Shown: in pieces, positions 1 to 8,145 of the stretch
How positions within the stretch are numbered: the first letter of the stretch is position 1
How the letters are laid out: every line of letters begins with the position of its first letter
Assembly (NCBI RefSeq): GCF_902497775.2
Contig: NZ_OZ024668.1
Coordinates: forward strand, 5,254,326 to 5,318,325
DNA length: 64,000 nt
Direction of reading: 5' to 3'
Origin: Pseudomonas fluorescens
Lineage (GTDB): Bacteria; Pseudomonadota; Gammaproteobacteria; Pseudomonadales; Pseudomonadaceae
Translations under genes and position numbers: made by a program
Notes under the pieces: model-generated
Database searches by the model: none
What the model saw: the letters and a program-made list of their open reading frames with translations, nothing else
What the model was told of the DNA's origin: nothing

Positions 1-1
1 C

Positions 2-2899
2 TGGGCCAACTTCGGCATCACCGATGCCGACACCCCGGCGACCAACCTGGGCCTGACCATCACCAAGCTGCCCGCCGACGGCGTGCTGCAGTACAAGGAC
101 GGCAACGTCTGGAAAACCCTGACCGAAGCGGACGCTGGCAAGGTCTTCAGCAAGGCTGACATCGACGCCGGCAAGCTGAAGTTCGTGCCGGATCGCAACG
201 AGTCGGGCATCGATGCCAACGGCGGCACCGGCGTGGGCAACAAAGAAGCCGACTACGCACAGATCAAGTTCAAGCCAACTGACGGCCAGGGCCTGGGCAA
301 CGAGGCCACCATCAAGGTCGACATCACCCCGGTCGCCGACAAGCCTGACCTGAACATCGGCAGCAACAACGTCAATTCGATCGGCCTGGTCAAGGAAACC
401 TGGAACAGCCTCAGCGGCCTGGGCACCAACGGCAACGGCATCACCGGCGATGCGCTGAAAACCGTGTTCGACAACTCGGGCAAGGCCAACAGCAGCTCGC
501 TGGTGACCAATGCCCAGTCGGACGCCAGCGTCGTCGGCGGTTCGGGCTCGAAGACTTCCGGCCTGATCTACCTCGAAGCGGGCAAGACCTACAGCTTCAG
601 CGGTATTGGCGATGACAGCCTGCTGATCACCATCGGCGGCAAGAACGTGGCCCAGGCGACCTGGGGCGCAGGTGGTGCGATCAGTGGTTCGTTCAAGCCG
701 ACCATCAGCGGCTACTACACCCTGGATATCTACCACGCCAACCAGAGCGGCCCGGGCAGCTATGACGTCAACCTGTCGGTCAACGGCAGCACCCCGGTCG
801 ACTTGAACAACGCCAACATTCCGATGTACCCGGGCGTGAACGAGCTGACCAACGCCGGCGTCACCGTCGGCGAGCTGCACGGTGCCAATGGCGAAGGCTA
901 CTACCAGGGCTACAAGCTCAACGAAGGCGCCGAGAATGGCACCGTCAAGCTGGTCGGTATTTCCACCAACCTCACCGACACCGATGGTTCGGAAACCCTC
1001 AACGTCAAGCTCGGCGGCATTCCGGCCGGCTCGGTACTGAGCGATGGCGCCGGTCATACCATCACCGTCGGCAAGGACGCGGTCGATGTTACTGGCTGGA
1101 ACCTGAACGGCCTGACCATCAAGCCACCAGCCTACTACCAGGGCCAGTTCGACGTGACCGTCACCTCGACGGCCACCGAGAAGGCCAACGGCAGCACTGA
1201 CTTCACCCAGGGCACTATCAAGGTCACCGTTTACCCGGATACCTATGCCACCACCAACTTGACGTCCGATAACGACAACCGCGACTTTGGCACCAGCAAC
1301 GACATCGTGGTCGCCGACGTCAATGGCTTGCATGTAACGCCAGGGCAGGATTACAACCTGGCGTTCATTGTCGATACTTCAGCCAGTATGGGTTACGCCG
1401 GTGTGGACGCGGCGAAGAAATCCCTGGAGTCGGTGTTCAACACCCTGGCTAACAGTGTCAAAGGTGCTCAGTCGGGTACGGTGAACATTCTGCTGGTGGA
1501 CTTCTCCACCCAGGTCAACACCACCTTCTCGATCAACCTGGCTGACAATGGTGGACTGGCAGCGCTGCAAGCTGCACTGAAGAAGCTTGCTCCTGGCGGT
1601 AATACCAACTACGAAGATGCATTCAAAACCACCGCCAACTGGTATCAGAACCTCAAGGACGCTGGCAGCACCGGTAGCAACCAGACGTTCTTCATCACCG
1701 ATGGCCAGCCAAATGTTTCTCAGGGCAACGAGCGTGGCAACCCGACGTTCAAAGACTCGGGCTATTCGATGGATAGCGTACTGGCCTCGCTGAACTACAA
1801 ACTGGGCAATGTCATCAGCAACGAAATGGTCGGTGGCTACAACCGGATCAGTATCGACAAGCAGGGTAACCTCTCGTCGCAATACTGGGATGGCTATCGC
1901 TGGCGCGCCGACAGCAACGCTTCGGGCGAGTTGCACGCGCAGGGTGATGGCACCTATGAGTTGTCGAGCCAGAACTGGTATTACGTCGACGCCAACTCCA
2001 AAGAGTCTTTCCTGTTGCTGTCCAAGCATTCGAGCGTGGAAGCGATCGGCCTCAATGGCGGGGTCAATTCCAACGATCTGAAACCATATGACACCGATGG
2101 CAAACCGCAGGCCAACATCGACCCGAGCAAACTGGCCGAAGCGATTCTTGGCCATACCGAGGCCAGCCTGCCGGGCAACGATGCAGTCAGTGGCGGTGAC
2201 GGCAATGACATTCTGTTCGGTGACCTGGTCAGCTTTGACGGCATTGCCGGCAACGGCGTCGAAGCCATTCAAGCCTATGTGGCCGGCAAGCTGGGCGTGA
2301 ACCAGAGTGATGTCGACGGACGCGTGCTGCACCAGTACATCTCCGAGCACGTCAGCGAGTTCGATGTATCACGTACTGGCGATGGCAAGGACACGCTGCT
2401 CGGTGGCGACGGCAATGACATTCTCTTCGGCCAGGGTGGCGACGACTACCTCGATGGCGGCAAGGGCAATGACATCCTGCTTGGCGGTACCGGCAACGAC
2501 ACCCTGCTGGGCGGTGAAGGCAACGACATCCTCATCGGCGGCAAGGGCGACGACATCATGACCGGCGGTAGCGGTGCCGACACCTTCGTGTGGAAGGCCG
2601 GCGACACCGGCAAGGACGTTATCAAGGACTTCAAGGCTGCCGAAGGTGACCGTCTGGACCTGAGCGACCTGCTCCAGGGCGAGAAGGCCAGCACCATCGA
2701 CAACTTCCTGAAGATCACCACGGTCAACGGCGAGTCGACTCTGCAGGTCAGCTCCGAAGGCAAGCTCAATGCCTCCGGCGGCCTGGCCAATGCCGATGTG
2801 ACGATCAAGCTGGAAGGCGTCAACTGGGCCAATACCACGATCAACTCGCTGGTAACCGGTGCCGACCCGACCATCAAGATCGACCACTCCAACAGCTGA
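2..2899 (+). CDS. lapA: LapA-type giant adhesin, C-terminal part (5' end outside window)
   Basis: This is the distal end of a very large secreted RTX adhesin. The reading frame is open from base 2, so the gene starts to the left of the window. In the visible part (numbered from the first Met at 83) residues about 135-240 look like a PA14/GLEYA-type sugar-binding module (segment EAGKTYSFSGIGDDSLLITI). Residues about 425-590 are a von Willebrand A domain with the MIDAS motif DTSAS. From about residue 705 there are nonapeptide calcium-binding repeats of the GGDGNDILFG type, which end in a type I secretion tail. Such proteins are exported by LapBCE-type machinery and held at the outer membrane by an N-terminal plug that LapG cuts. 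The lapG and lapD genes just downstream support this identity. The repeat region, N-terminal retention module and secretion genes are not in view. A MapA- or LapF-like adhesin is less likely. Confidence 0.85.
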   Translation, partial: WANFGITDADTPATNLGLTITKLPADGVLQYKDGNVWKTLTEADAGKVFSKADIDAGKLKFVPDRNESGIDANGGTGVGNKEADYAQIKFKPTDGQGLGNEATIKVDITPVADKPDLNIGSNNVNSIGLVKETWNSLSGLGTNGNGITGDALKTVFDNSGKANSSSLVTNAQSDASVVGGSGSKTSGLIYLEAGKTYSFSGIGDDSLLITIGGKNVAQATWGAGGAISGSFKPTISGYYTLDIYHANQSGPGSYDVNLSVNGSTPVDLNNANIPMYPGVNELTNAGVTVGELHGANGEGYYQGYKLNEGAENGTVKLVGISTNLTDTDGSETLNVKLGGIPAGSVLSDGAGHTITVGKDAVDVTGWNLNGLTIKPPAYYQGQFDVTVTSTATEKANGSTDFTQGTIKVTVYPDTYATTNLTSDNDNRDFGTSNDIVVADVNGLHVTPGQDYNLAFIVDTSASMGYAGVDAAKKSLESVFNTLANSVKGAQSGTVNILLVDFSTQVNTTFSINLADNGGLAALQAALKKLAPGGNTNYEDAFKTTANWYQNLKDAGSTGSNQTFFITDGQPNVSQGNERGNPTFKDSGYSMDSVLASLNYKLGNVISNEMVGGYNRISIDKQGNLSSQYWDGYRWRADSNASGELHAQGDGTYELSSQNWYYVDANSKESFLLLSKHSSVEAIGLNGGVNSNDLKPYDTDGKPQANIDPSKLAEAILGHTEASLPGNDAVSGGDGNDILFGDLVSFDGIAGNGVEAIQAYVAGKLGVNQSDVDGRVLHQYISEHVSEFDVSRTGDGKDTLLGGDGNDILFGQGGDDYLDGGKGNDILLGGTGNDTLLGGEGNDILIGGKGDDIMTGGSGADTFVWKAGDTGKDVIKDFKAAEGDRLDLSDLLQGEKASTIDNFLKITTVNGESTLQVSSEGKLNASGGLANADVTIKLEGVNWANTTINSLVTGADPTIKIDHSNS

Positions 2900-2907
2900 T
2901 CCACGGC

Positions 2908-2936
2908 CTGCGCCAGCCCTCCCCGGGCTGGCGCAG
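2908..2936 (+). terminator. strong hairpin after the adhesin gene
   Basis: A perfect 12-bp stem (CTGCGCCAGCCC with GGGCTGGCGCAG) and a 5-nt loop lie 8 nt after the adhesin stop codon. No T-run follows, so it may stabilise the mRNA 3' end or give weak termination rather than act as a classical intrinsic terminator. Confidence 0.5.
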
Positions 2937-3057
2937 CGCTTCGGACTTTGCCTGCACCCTATTCACAGCGCATACTCGCTCGCCGGGGCTACGCGCCCGT
3001 CCAGCTTGGCCTATTCTGCTGACTGCGGATACGGACTGACATTCAGAGGGATACCCC

Positions 3058-3399
3058 ATGTTCTACGTGCAACGCGATGCACAGGGCCAACTGGTCCGGG
3101 TAGAGGCCGCACCCTACGCCGAATACACGGAGATGCTTCCAGCCGACCATGCCGAGGTCCAGGCGTGGTTTGCCGACGATGTCGTCGAGAACAGCCTCAA
3201 GCAGCTCAAGCAGAGTGACCTGGACATGATCCGGGTGCTTGAGGACTTGATCGAAGTGCTGACCACCAAAGGCGTGATCAGCATCACCGACCTGCCGCCC
3301 GGCGCGCAGGCCAAACTGCTCAACCGTTCCAGTGCCCGTGAAGCCCTGGGCGGTCTGAACAACCTGATCGATGACAATGAAGAAGGCGGTCTGATCTAA
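3058..3399 (+). CDS. small acidic conserved hypothetical protein
   Basis: A 113-residue cytoplasmic-type protein with no signal peptide or membrane segment. It begins MFYVQRDAQGQLVRVEAAPY, has a helical, leucine-rich middle (ENSLKQLKQSDLDMIRVLED) and ends in an acidic tail (IDDNEEGGLI). The ATG follows an AGAGGGA ribosome site. I recall similar Pseudomonas proteins named 'tryptophan synthase subunit beta-like', but nothing here shows a PLP-lysine motif and the protein is far too short for TrpB, so that name looks like a legacy error. It sits between the adhesin gene and convergent lapD. That position suggests, but does not show, a link to the Lap system. Function unknown. Confidence 0.75.
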   Translation: MFYVQRDAQGQLVRVEAAPYAEYTEMLPADHAEVQAWFADDVVENSLKQLKQSDLDMIRVLEDLIEVLTTKGVISITDLPPGAQAKLLNRSSAREALGGLNNLIDDNEEGGLI

Positions 3400-3403
3400 G
3401 CCT

Positions 3404-3426
3404 TGCAGGCCCGTTGCGGGCCTGCA
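3404..3426. terminator. hairpin between convergent genes
   Basis: A 10-bp perfect stem (TGCAGGCCCG with CGGGCCTGCA) and a 3-nt loop lie between the stop of the small acidic protein and the convergent stop of lapD. It could end transcription from both sides. It has no clear T-run. Confidence 0.5.
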
Positions 3427-3436
3427 GCTGCTTGCC

Positions 3437-5383
3437 TCAACGCCAGGGTGCCGGCTCGCCGACCAGTCGTCCCTGAACGCCCTGAATGCCCATTTCGCGC
3501 AATACCTTGAGCTCACCTTCGGTCTCGACCCGCTCGGCAATCAGCGGCAAGTCGATGCTGTGCGCTGCGCGCTGGATCGCTTCAATGAACAGGCGCTTGT
3601 GCCGTTCGTGGTCGATGGCGCGGATGTAGCTGCCGTCGATCTTCAGGTAAGCCAGGCCCAGGTGCGCCAGGTTGCCGATCATGCTGAAACGCCCGCCGAA
3701 ACGCTGCAGGCTGAGGCTGAAACCAAGGCTGCGCAGGCGCCGCGTGAGTTGCTCAAGCACGGCCTGTTCCGGCAGTTGCTCTTCACCGATTTCCAGGGTC
3801 AGACGCGGGCCTAGAACGGCATTCTGGCCGAGCAGGTCATAGACCCGCTGCAACGCCTTGGGGTCGGCCAAGGTCGCTGCCGACAGGTTCAGGGCCAGCG
3901 CTTCCTTGTGGGTGTGCATGTGCTTGAGCACTTGCTCGAGCATCAGCACGTCGAGCCGCGCCGACCAGCCAAAGCGCTCCAGCCACGGCAGGAAGCGCCC
4001 GGCGGCAATAGCCTGGCCCTGGGCATCGAGCACCCGCGAGATCACCTTGTAATGCAGCACGCGCTCCGGCGCTTCACAGGCCACCACCGGCTGGAAGAAC
4101 AACTGGAAACGCCCTTGCTGCAGCGCAGCATCAAGCAGGGTATGCCAGGCGTGGTGGGTATCGCCGGCTTGCGGCGCGGTGCCCTGCTCCAGGCACACCC
4201 AGCCCGGCTCCAGTTGGTTTTCGGCGCGGGCCAGGGCTTCGTCGGCCAGCTTGAGCAAAGCCTGAGGCTCGTCACCCGGGTTGTAAGGGGCCATGCCGAT
4301 GCAGGCGACCGGGGTCACATCGCTGGCGCCGGTGTCGGCCAGGCTCTGCAGGGTCACTTCCAGGGCCTGGGCCAGCTGGATCGCCTCTTCATGCACCAAC
4401 CCCGGCGCCAGCACGGCGAACTCGCCGCCGCGGCTACGGGTGATCAGGTTGTTGGTTTCCGGGTAGTTGGCGCAGGTACGTTGCAGCTGCTGACCGACCG
4501 CCTGCAGCAACTGGTCGGTGCGCTGGCCACCGAGGCGCTGGTTAAGCCCGACCAGGTCCTTGACCCGCAGCAACAGCAGGTAGCCCGGGCGCGCCTCCTC
4601 GAGGTTGCTGACCAGGGCGTTGAGCTGCATTTCAAAATAACGGCGGTTGGCAAGACCGGTGAGGCTGTCCTGGTACGACTCGACCCGCAGCTTTTCACTG
4701 CGCTCGGCCTGCTCCTTGAACAGCGCCTTGAGCTTCTCGACCATCTGGTTCATGGCCTGCACTACCCGGCGCAGCTCAGGGGTACGCGGCAAATCCGGCA
4801 GGCTGAGGAATTCACGCCGGGCAATGGCGTGGGACTGCGCCACCATGTAATCCAGCGGTTTGAGCTGGCGACGCAGCAGCAAGGCGCCGAGCACCGCGCT
4901 CAAGGCGCCACACAGCAGCAACCAGCCGAGGCTGCCCAGGGCGCTCTGCCAGAGCTTGGCCAGGGCGAACATCGGATGGCTGACCACCTCGACCCGCGCC
5001 GCCTGCTGCCAGCCACGGCTAACGATGGCGTCGCCGCCGGCGGCCTCCAGGCCGATCAGGCGGATGAACCAGGCCGGCACGCCGTTGGCATCAGGTTCGG
5101 CATGACGTTCGACCAGCAAGGCGTTGGAGGCCGTATCGATGACCTTGATGCTCGAATAGTAACCACTGTCGAAGATCGAGCTGACCATCAGCTCAACCAT
5201 CGCCGGGTCGTCGATATTCGGCGTCAGCGACAGCGCCAGGGCCGTGGCGGCGTCCTGGGCATGCGAGCGCAGCTGGTTGACGTACTGGCTGCGCGAGCTC
5301 TCCAGGCTGACCATGAAGCTGCCGCTGAAGGCGACTACCAGGAACAGGCAGATGGCAAGCAGCAATTGTTTGAACAGTGACAT
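3437..5383 (-). CDS. lapD: LapD, inner-membrane c-di-GMP receptor with degenerate GGDEF-EAL
   Basis: A 648-residue membrane receptor that binds c-di-GMP through a dead EAL domain and, when bound, holds the protease LapG in the periplasm so the adhesin stays on the surface. Order: transmembrane helix (about 5-25), periplasmic LapD/MoxY-type output domain (about 26-148), second helix (about 150-170), HAMP-like segment, GGDEF and EAL. The GGDEF active site reads RGGEF (318-322) and the EAL signature reads KVI (446-448), so neither cyclase nor phosphodiesterase activity is expected, as in known LapD proteins. Trp125, in SRGWQ, matches the tryptophan that P. fluorescens LapD uses to contact LapG. 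It lies 10 nt after lapG, so the two form an operon. Confidence 0.93.
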   Translation of the reverse strand: MSLFKQLLLAICLFLVVAFSGSFMVSLESSRSQYVNQLRSHAQDAATALALSLTPNIDDPAMVELMVSSIFDSGYYSSIKVIDTASNALLVERHAEPDANGVPAWFIRLIGLEAAGGDAIVSRGWQQAARVEVVSHPMFALAKLWQSALGSLGWLLLCGALSAVLGALLLRRQLKPLDYMVAQSHAIARREFLSLPDLPRTPELRRVVQAMNQMVEKLKALFKEQAERSEKLRVESYQDSLTGLANRRYFEMQLNALVSNLEEARPGYLLLLRVKDLVGLNQRLGGQRTDQLLQAVGQQLQRTCANYPETNNLITRSRGGEFAVLAPGLVHEEAIQLAQALEVTLQSLADTGASDVTPVACIGMAPYNPGDEPQALLKLADEALARAENQLEPGWVCLEQGTAPQAGDTHHAWHTLLDAALQQGRFQLFFQPVVACEAPERVLHYKVISRVLDAQGQAIAAGRFLPWLERFGWSARLDVLMLEQVLKHMHTHKEALALNLSAATLADPKALQRVYDLLGQNAVLGPRLTLEIGEEQLPEQAVLEQLTRRLRSLGFSLSLQRFGGRFSMIGNLAHLGLAYLKIDGSYIRAIDHERHKRLFIEAIQRAAHSIDLPLIAERVETEGELKVLREMGIQGVQGRLVGEPAPWR

Positions 5384-5393
5384 CTGTGCTCCT

Positions 5394-6086
5394 TCAGTAA
5401 GCCGGCTCGGCGGGGAAGCCTTCGGCCTGCATCTTCTTCAATAGATCCTGCCAGCGCGACAAGCGCTTGGTGTCGCCCACTTTCTTGTTGCCACCCGCAC
5501 CGGTCAGCCACAGGCCTTCACCGTTGAAGGAATACACTGGCAACAGGTCGGGCCGCTGGCTGGCGGGCTTGATCGCATCGATCAGGCTGTCGAGTACCAG
5601 CGGCATGGCCTCCGGGCTTGAATAATAGGTCAGGACCATGTGCGCGCGGTTTTGGCGCAGGGCCTTGACGTAGGTAATACGCAGTTTTTCGGCAGGAACC
5701 CCGAGCCGACGCAGGCTGAAATACTTGGCAATAGCATAGTCTTCGCAGTCGCCAGCCCCTTTGATCAACGACTGCACCGGAGTTGCCCAGTAATCCACTT
5801 CGCGCCACAGGTCGATGTCTTCGACATAACGCAGCTGCTGGTTGAAGAACAGATTGACCACTTTCAGGCGTTCGGCTTCGCTGCCCTGCTTCTGGGTTGC
5901 CAACAGATTCTGCCAGGCATCGATGCGGCCCTGGCCAGGCCCCAGCGGGCCATACAACGACTGGGCACGGCGGCTGATCTGGGAGAAATCCCAATCCGCG
6001 TGCAGGCCGCCGAGCAACAGGCAGCCGAGCACCACCGCCAGGCCAAGCCGGCGCAGGGTCAATTGAACAGCCCAACGTATCGCCAA
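5394..6086 (-). CDS. lapG: LapG, periplasmic cysteine protease that releases the adhesin
   Basis: A 230-residue bacterial transglutaminase-like cysteine protease (BTLCP) with an N-terminal signal/anchor segment (about 8-30). The catalytic triad is visible as Cys114 (GAGDCEDYA), His149 (RAHMVL) and Asp166. The spacings of 35 and 17 residues equal those I recall for characterised LapG proteins. It cuts the N-terminal retention region of LapA when LapD is free of c-di-GMP. The first codon of this frame is TTG, and a GTG near residue 18 would still leave a signal peptide, so the start is uncertain. lapG leads the lapG-lapD operon and is transcribed away from the GntR gene. Confidence 0.93.
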   Translation of the reverse strand: MAIRWAVQLTLRRLGLAVVLGCLLLGGLHADWDFSQISRRAQSLYGPLGPGQGRIDAWQNLLATQKQGSEAERLKVVNLFFNQQLRYVEDIDLWREVDYWATPVQSLIKGAGDCEDYAIAKYFSLRRLGVPAEKLRITYVKALRQNRAHMVLTYYSSPEAMPLVLDSLIDAIKPASQRPDLLPVYSFNGEGLWLTGAGGNKKVGDTKRLSRWQDLLKKMQAEGFPAEPAY

Positions 6087-6396
6087 TGCGAATAATCCGC
6101 CCAGACCTGTGGAAAAACGCCGATGGTGCGGCCTCGACCCGGAAAAAACAATGGCACCTTACAATCATTGCGCCAGCAATCCGTTGATCACGGGCAACCC
6201 CCTGTCCGGCAAGGGCGGCAACCCGGCTTCCCTTGAACAAAAACTTCCTTCACGATAGCAAGCACGCGGCCGTTGATTGCTGTTTAGCCAAGAAATCAGG
6301 GTTGGCGCACGCCACAGTTTGACAAGTAACTCTCTCCTAACTAGTGTTGCTGGATCTTGGATCCAATTTTTCACTTCGACTTCAGGCATAGACAGC
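6087..6396. other. intergenic region between lapG and the GntR gene
   Basis: About 310 bases shared by two divergent genes. It holds the candidate GntR promoter and operator described separately at 6319-6366. I see no further coding frame with a ribosome site; a longer open frame that starts at 6277 would run through the promoter. Confidence 0.6.
6319..6366 (+). promoter_or_regulatory. candidate promoter and GntR operator
   Basis: TTGACA at 6319-6324 is a full -35 match. A weak TAGTGT lies 17 nt later (6342-6347). Just downstream is a perfect palindrome, TTGGATCCAA (6357-6366), preceded by a second GGATC half. Regulators of the FCD/GntR class commonly bind short palindromes of this kind in their own promoters, so autoregulation is likely. 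This is inference from position and symmetry. Confidence 0.5.
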
Positions 6397-7089
6397 GTGG
6401 CCGGAAAAACCAGACCCCTGAGCGAGATCCTGGGTGGCGAACAAGTACCGCCACACCTGGCGCGTAGCGTGATTGAAGAGCGGCTGCGCAGTGCCATCCT
6501 CGATGGCCGCCTGCCCCCTGGCATGGCCCTGCGCCAACAGGAGCTGGCTACCTTGTTCGGTGTCAGCCGCATGCCGGTACGCGAAGCCTTGCGCCAGCTG
6601 GAGGCACAATCGCTGTTGCAGGTGGTGGCGCACAAGGGTGCGGTGGTCGCACCACTGATCGGCGAAGACGCCGTAGACACCTATGCCTTGCGGGTCATTC
6701 TGGAATCTGAAGCGCTGCGTCAGTCGATTCCATTGCTCGATGCCGAGGACATTGCCCTGGCGCGCGGCTATATCGCCCAGCTGGAAAACGAGACCCGGCA
6801 TGCCGAAATCGGCCGCCTGAACCGCTTGTTCCACATGAGCCTCTACAGCAAGGCGAGCAATCAGAAACTCTTGCGCCTGATTGAAAACGAGCTGAATGAA
6901 GAAGAACGCTTCCTGCGCTTTCACTTATCCTCGATGGGCCTGGGCAAGCTGACCCAGGACGATCACATCGGGCTGGTGGATGCCGCCAATGACAAGTCGG
7001 TTGAAGATGCCATCAGGATTCTCGAACGCCACCTGAACAACGGGGCGAAAACGATCAAGGCCTACCTGAGCCGACAATCGGCAGAGTGA
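6397..7089 (+). CDS. GntR-family regulator, FadR/FCD subfamily
   Basis: A DNA-binding regulator of about 230 residues: winged helix (ELATLFGVSRMPVREALRQL is the recognition region), then an all-helical FCD ligand-binding domain. Candidate metal/ligand residues lie in LNRLFHMSLY and LERHLNNG, typical of FCD proteins that bind small carboxylates. I chose GTG at 6397 (AGG about 10 nt upstream) because the frame from 6277 would include a full -35 box and the palindromic operator inside the coding region. The effector is unknown. Its neighbour on the same strand is the thioesterase-like gene 77 nt on, possibly co-transcribed. Confidence 0.82.
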   Translation: MAGKTRPLSEILGGEQVPPHLARSVIEERLRSAILDGRLPPGMALRQQELATLFGVSRMPVREALRQLEAQSLLQVVAHKGAVVAPLIGEDAVDTYALRVILESEALRQSIPLLDAEDIALARGYIAQLENETRHAEIGRLNRLFHMSLYSKASNQKLLRLIENELNEEERFLRFHLSSMGLGKLTQDDHIGLVDAANDKSVEDAIRILERHLNNGAKTIKAYLSRQSAE

Positions 7090-7166
7090 AACCACCGCCA
7101 CAGCCGGCGACCCCGGCCAATGGCAGCAATTGCGCTCGGGGCACACCTTGAGCGAAAGGAAAGGCA

Positions 7167-7757
7167 GTGCACGCTCCTACTCTTCAGCGCAGAACCGTAC
7201 CAGGCTCTGCCCAGCCGCCCCAGATTCGCCTGATCTGCCTTGCCTGCAGCCAGGACCATCTGAGCCAGTACCGCGCCTGGTCGGTGGCGCTCAATGACCA
7301 TATCGAACTGGTGACCGTCAACGTCCTGGCCTACGGCGAGCTGACAACGTCGCAACCCCCGTACAACAACTGCGCCCTGGTCGCGTCATTGGTCGAACGC
7401 CTGCAGGTGTACCTGCGCAAACCCCATGCGCTGTTCGGTCAGGGGGCAGGCGCGCAGCTGGCCTTGGCTCTCGCCAATCACACCGAGCAACTGCATCCAG
7501 GGCAGACCCGTCATCTGTTTGTCTCCACTTGCGACAGCCCGCAGGCGACCACGGGCGATGAATCGGTAGCCGCGCTCAAAGTACCCGTCACAGCCCTTTA
7601 TCCGTCGGGTTATCTGCCGCGGATGCTGGGCTGGCATGACTTCAGCAGCCGCGAAATCGAGCTGATCGAACTCCCTGAGGAGCCCGGCGACGACCCGATG
7701 CGTAACCAGCGCCTGATCCAGATCATCAATACCCACCTGGGCCTGCTAAGCCTGTAA
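7167..7757 (+). CDS. thioesterase-like alpha/beta-hydrolase lacking catalytic residues
   Basis: A 196-residue protein that resembles the short type II thioesterases of non-ribosomal peptide synthesis (start RLICLACSQDHLSQYRAW, then PHALFGQGAGAQLALAL). The nucleophile motif, normally GHSxG, reads GQGAG at 91-95, so the serine is replaced by Gly93. The C-terminal GGHF histidine motif is also absent (PGDDP is found there), and the protein is shorter than the usual 230-250 residues. It is therefore probably not a thioesterase but a binding or regulatory relative. The GTG start has an AAAGGAAAGG ribosome site. It lies 0.6 kb before the pvf-type cluster on the same strand, but the AT-rich leader between them argues for a separate transcript. 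Confidence 0.65.
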   Translation: MHAPTLQRRTVPGSAQPPQIRLICLACSQDHLSQYRAWSVALNDHIELVTVNVLAYGELTTSQPPYNNCALVASLVERLQVYLRKPHALFGQGAGAQLALALANHTEQLHPGQTRHLFVSTCDSPQATTGDESVAALKVPVTALYPSGYLPRMLGWHDFSSREIELIELPEEPGDDPMRNQRLIQIINTHLGLLSL

Positions 7758-8010
7758 ACCAGGGCCCACTACCTCCCTGCCTGCGGGGGCTCTCGCCCCT
7801 GAATTGTCTCCTCCTGTTTCAGCCAGCCATGGCGGCCCCTGCATTTTCGGCACACTCTTACCCGCACAGCGACCGCTGATCGCCGTCAGGCGGGCCAGGT
7901 CGTCTGCCTATTGCACACCTGCAGAAGGAGCCTCGCGCCGGGCAAGGACCGATATCGATCAGCTGCCCTCAAGAGTCAACCAGGTCCGACTTCCATTGTT
8001 CTAGTGCTCC

Positions 8011-8027
8011 GAGTGAGGCATTCACTC
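8011..8027. promoter_or_regulatory. dyad GAGTGA-5-TCACTC
   Basis: A perfect inverted repeat with 6-bp arms and a 5-bp spacer (GAGTGAGGCATTCACTC), 46 nt before the mini-ORF. Size and symmetry fit a homodimeric regulator site. The regulator is unknown. Confidence 0.4.
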
Positions 8028-8072
8028 ATGCAGTTTTTATTCTGGCGATTTATTGCCGGAAGGAGTACTTAC

Positions 8073-8123
8073 ATGCCAATAAAACTTTATATAAAAGTTT
8101 TAATCCACCCGCTTACACTTTAA
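8073..8123 (+). CDS. 16-codon leader ORF with strong ribosome site
   Basis: ATG at 8073 follows GGAAGGAG by 7 nt, one of the best ribosome sites in the window. The frame encodes 16 residues (MPIKLYIKVLIHPLTL) and stops at TAA. It lies across the AAAACTTT/AAAGTTTT dyad and about 250 nt before pvfA. A leader peptide controlling the operon by attenuation or translation coupling is possible. No family is recognisable at this length. Confidence 0.35.
   Translation: MPIKLYIKVLIHPLTL
8081..8101. promoter_or_regulatory. AT-rich dyad AAAACTTT-5-AAAGTTTT
   Basis: Perfect 8-bp arms around ATATA. It overlaps one arm of a wider inverted repeat (TGCCAATAAAA at 8074-8084, TTTTATTGGCA at 8186-8196) that brackets the -10 box. 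Candidate operator or regulatory hairpin. Confidence 0.4.
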
Positions 8124-8139
8124 AAACAACAACAGAAAA

Positions 8140-8145
8140 TATAAT
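8140..8145 (+). promoter_or_regulatory. candidate -10 box for the pvf-type operon
   Basis: An exact TATAAT in the AT-rich leader. No good -35 box lies 16-18 nt upstream (TTACAC is 21 nt away), so an activator would probably be needed. A transcript from here would have a leader of about 225 nt before pvfA. Confidence 0.35.

Noticed and set aside
1379..2350. 323-codon minus-strand frame inside the adhesin gene
   Set aside because: Shadow of the adhesin frame; no start signal and no fold.
2908..2936. Adhesin 3' hairpin as a REP element
   Set aside because: Its stem does not contain the GGGCTTGCCCCGC core shared by the REP at 14044.
3908..5380. 490-codon open frame on the plus strand opposite lapD
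   Set aside because: Composition (Gln/His/Ala/Arg-rich, no recognisable fold) and full overlap with a strongly conserved lapD make it a shadow frame typical of high-GC genes.
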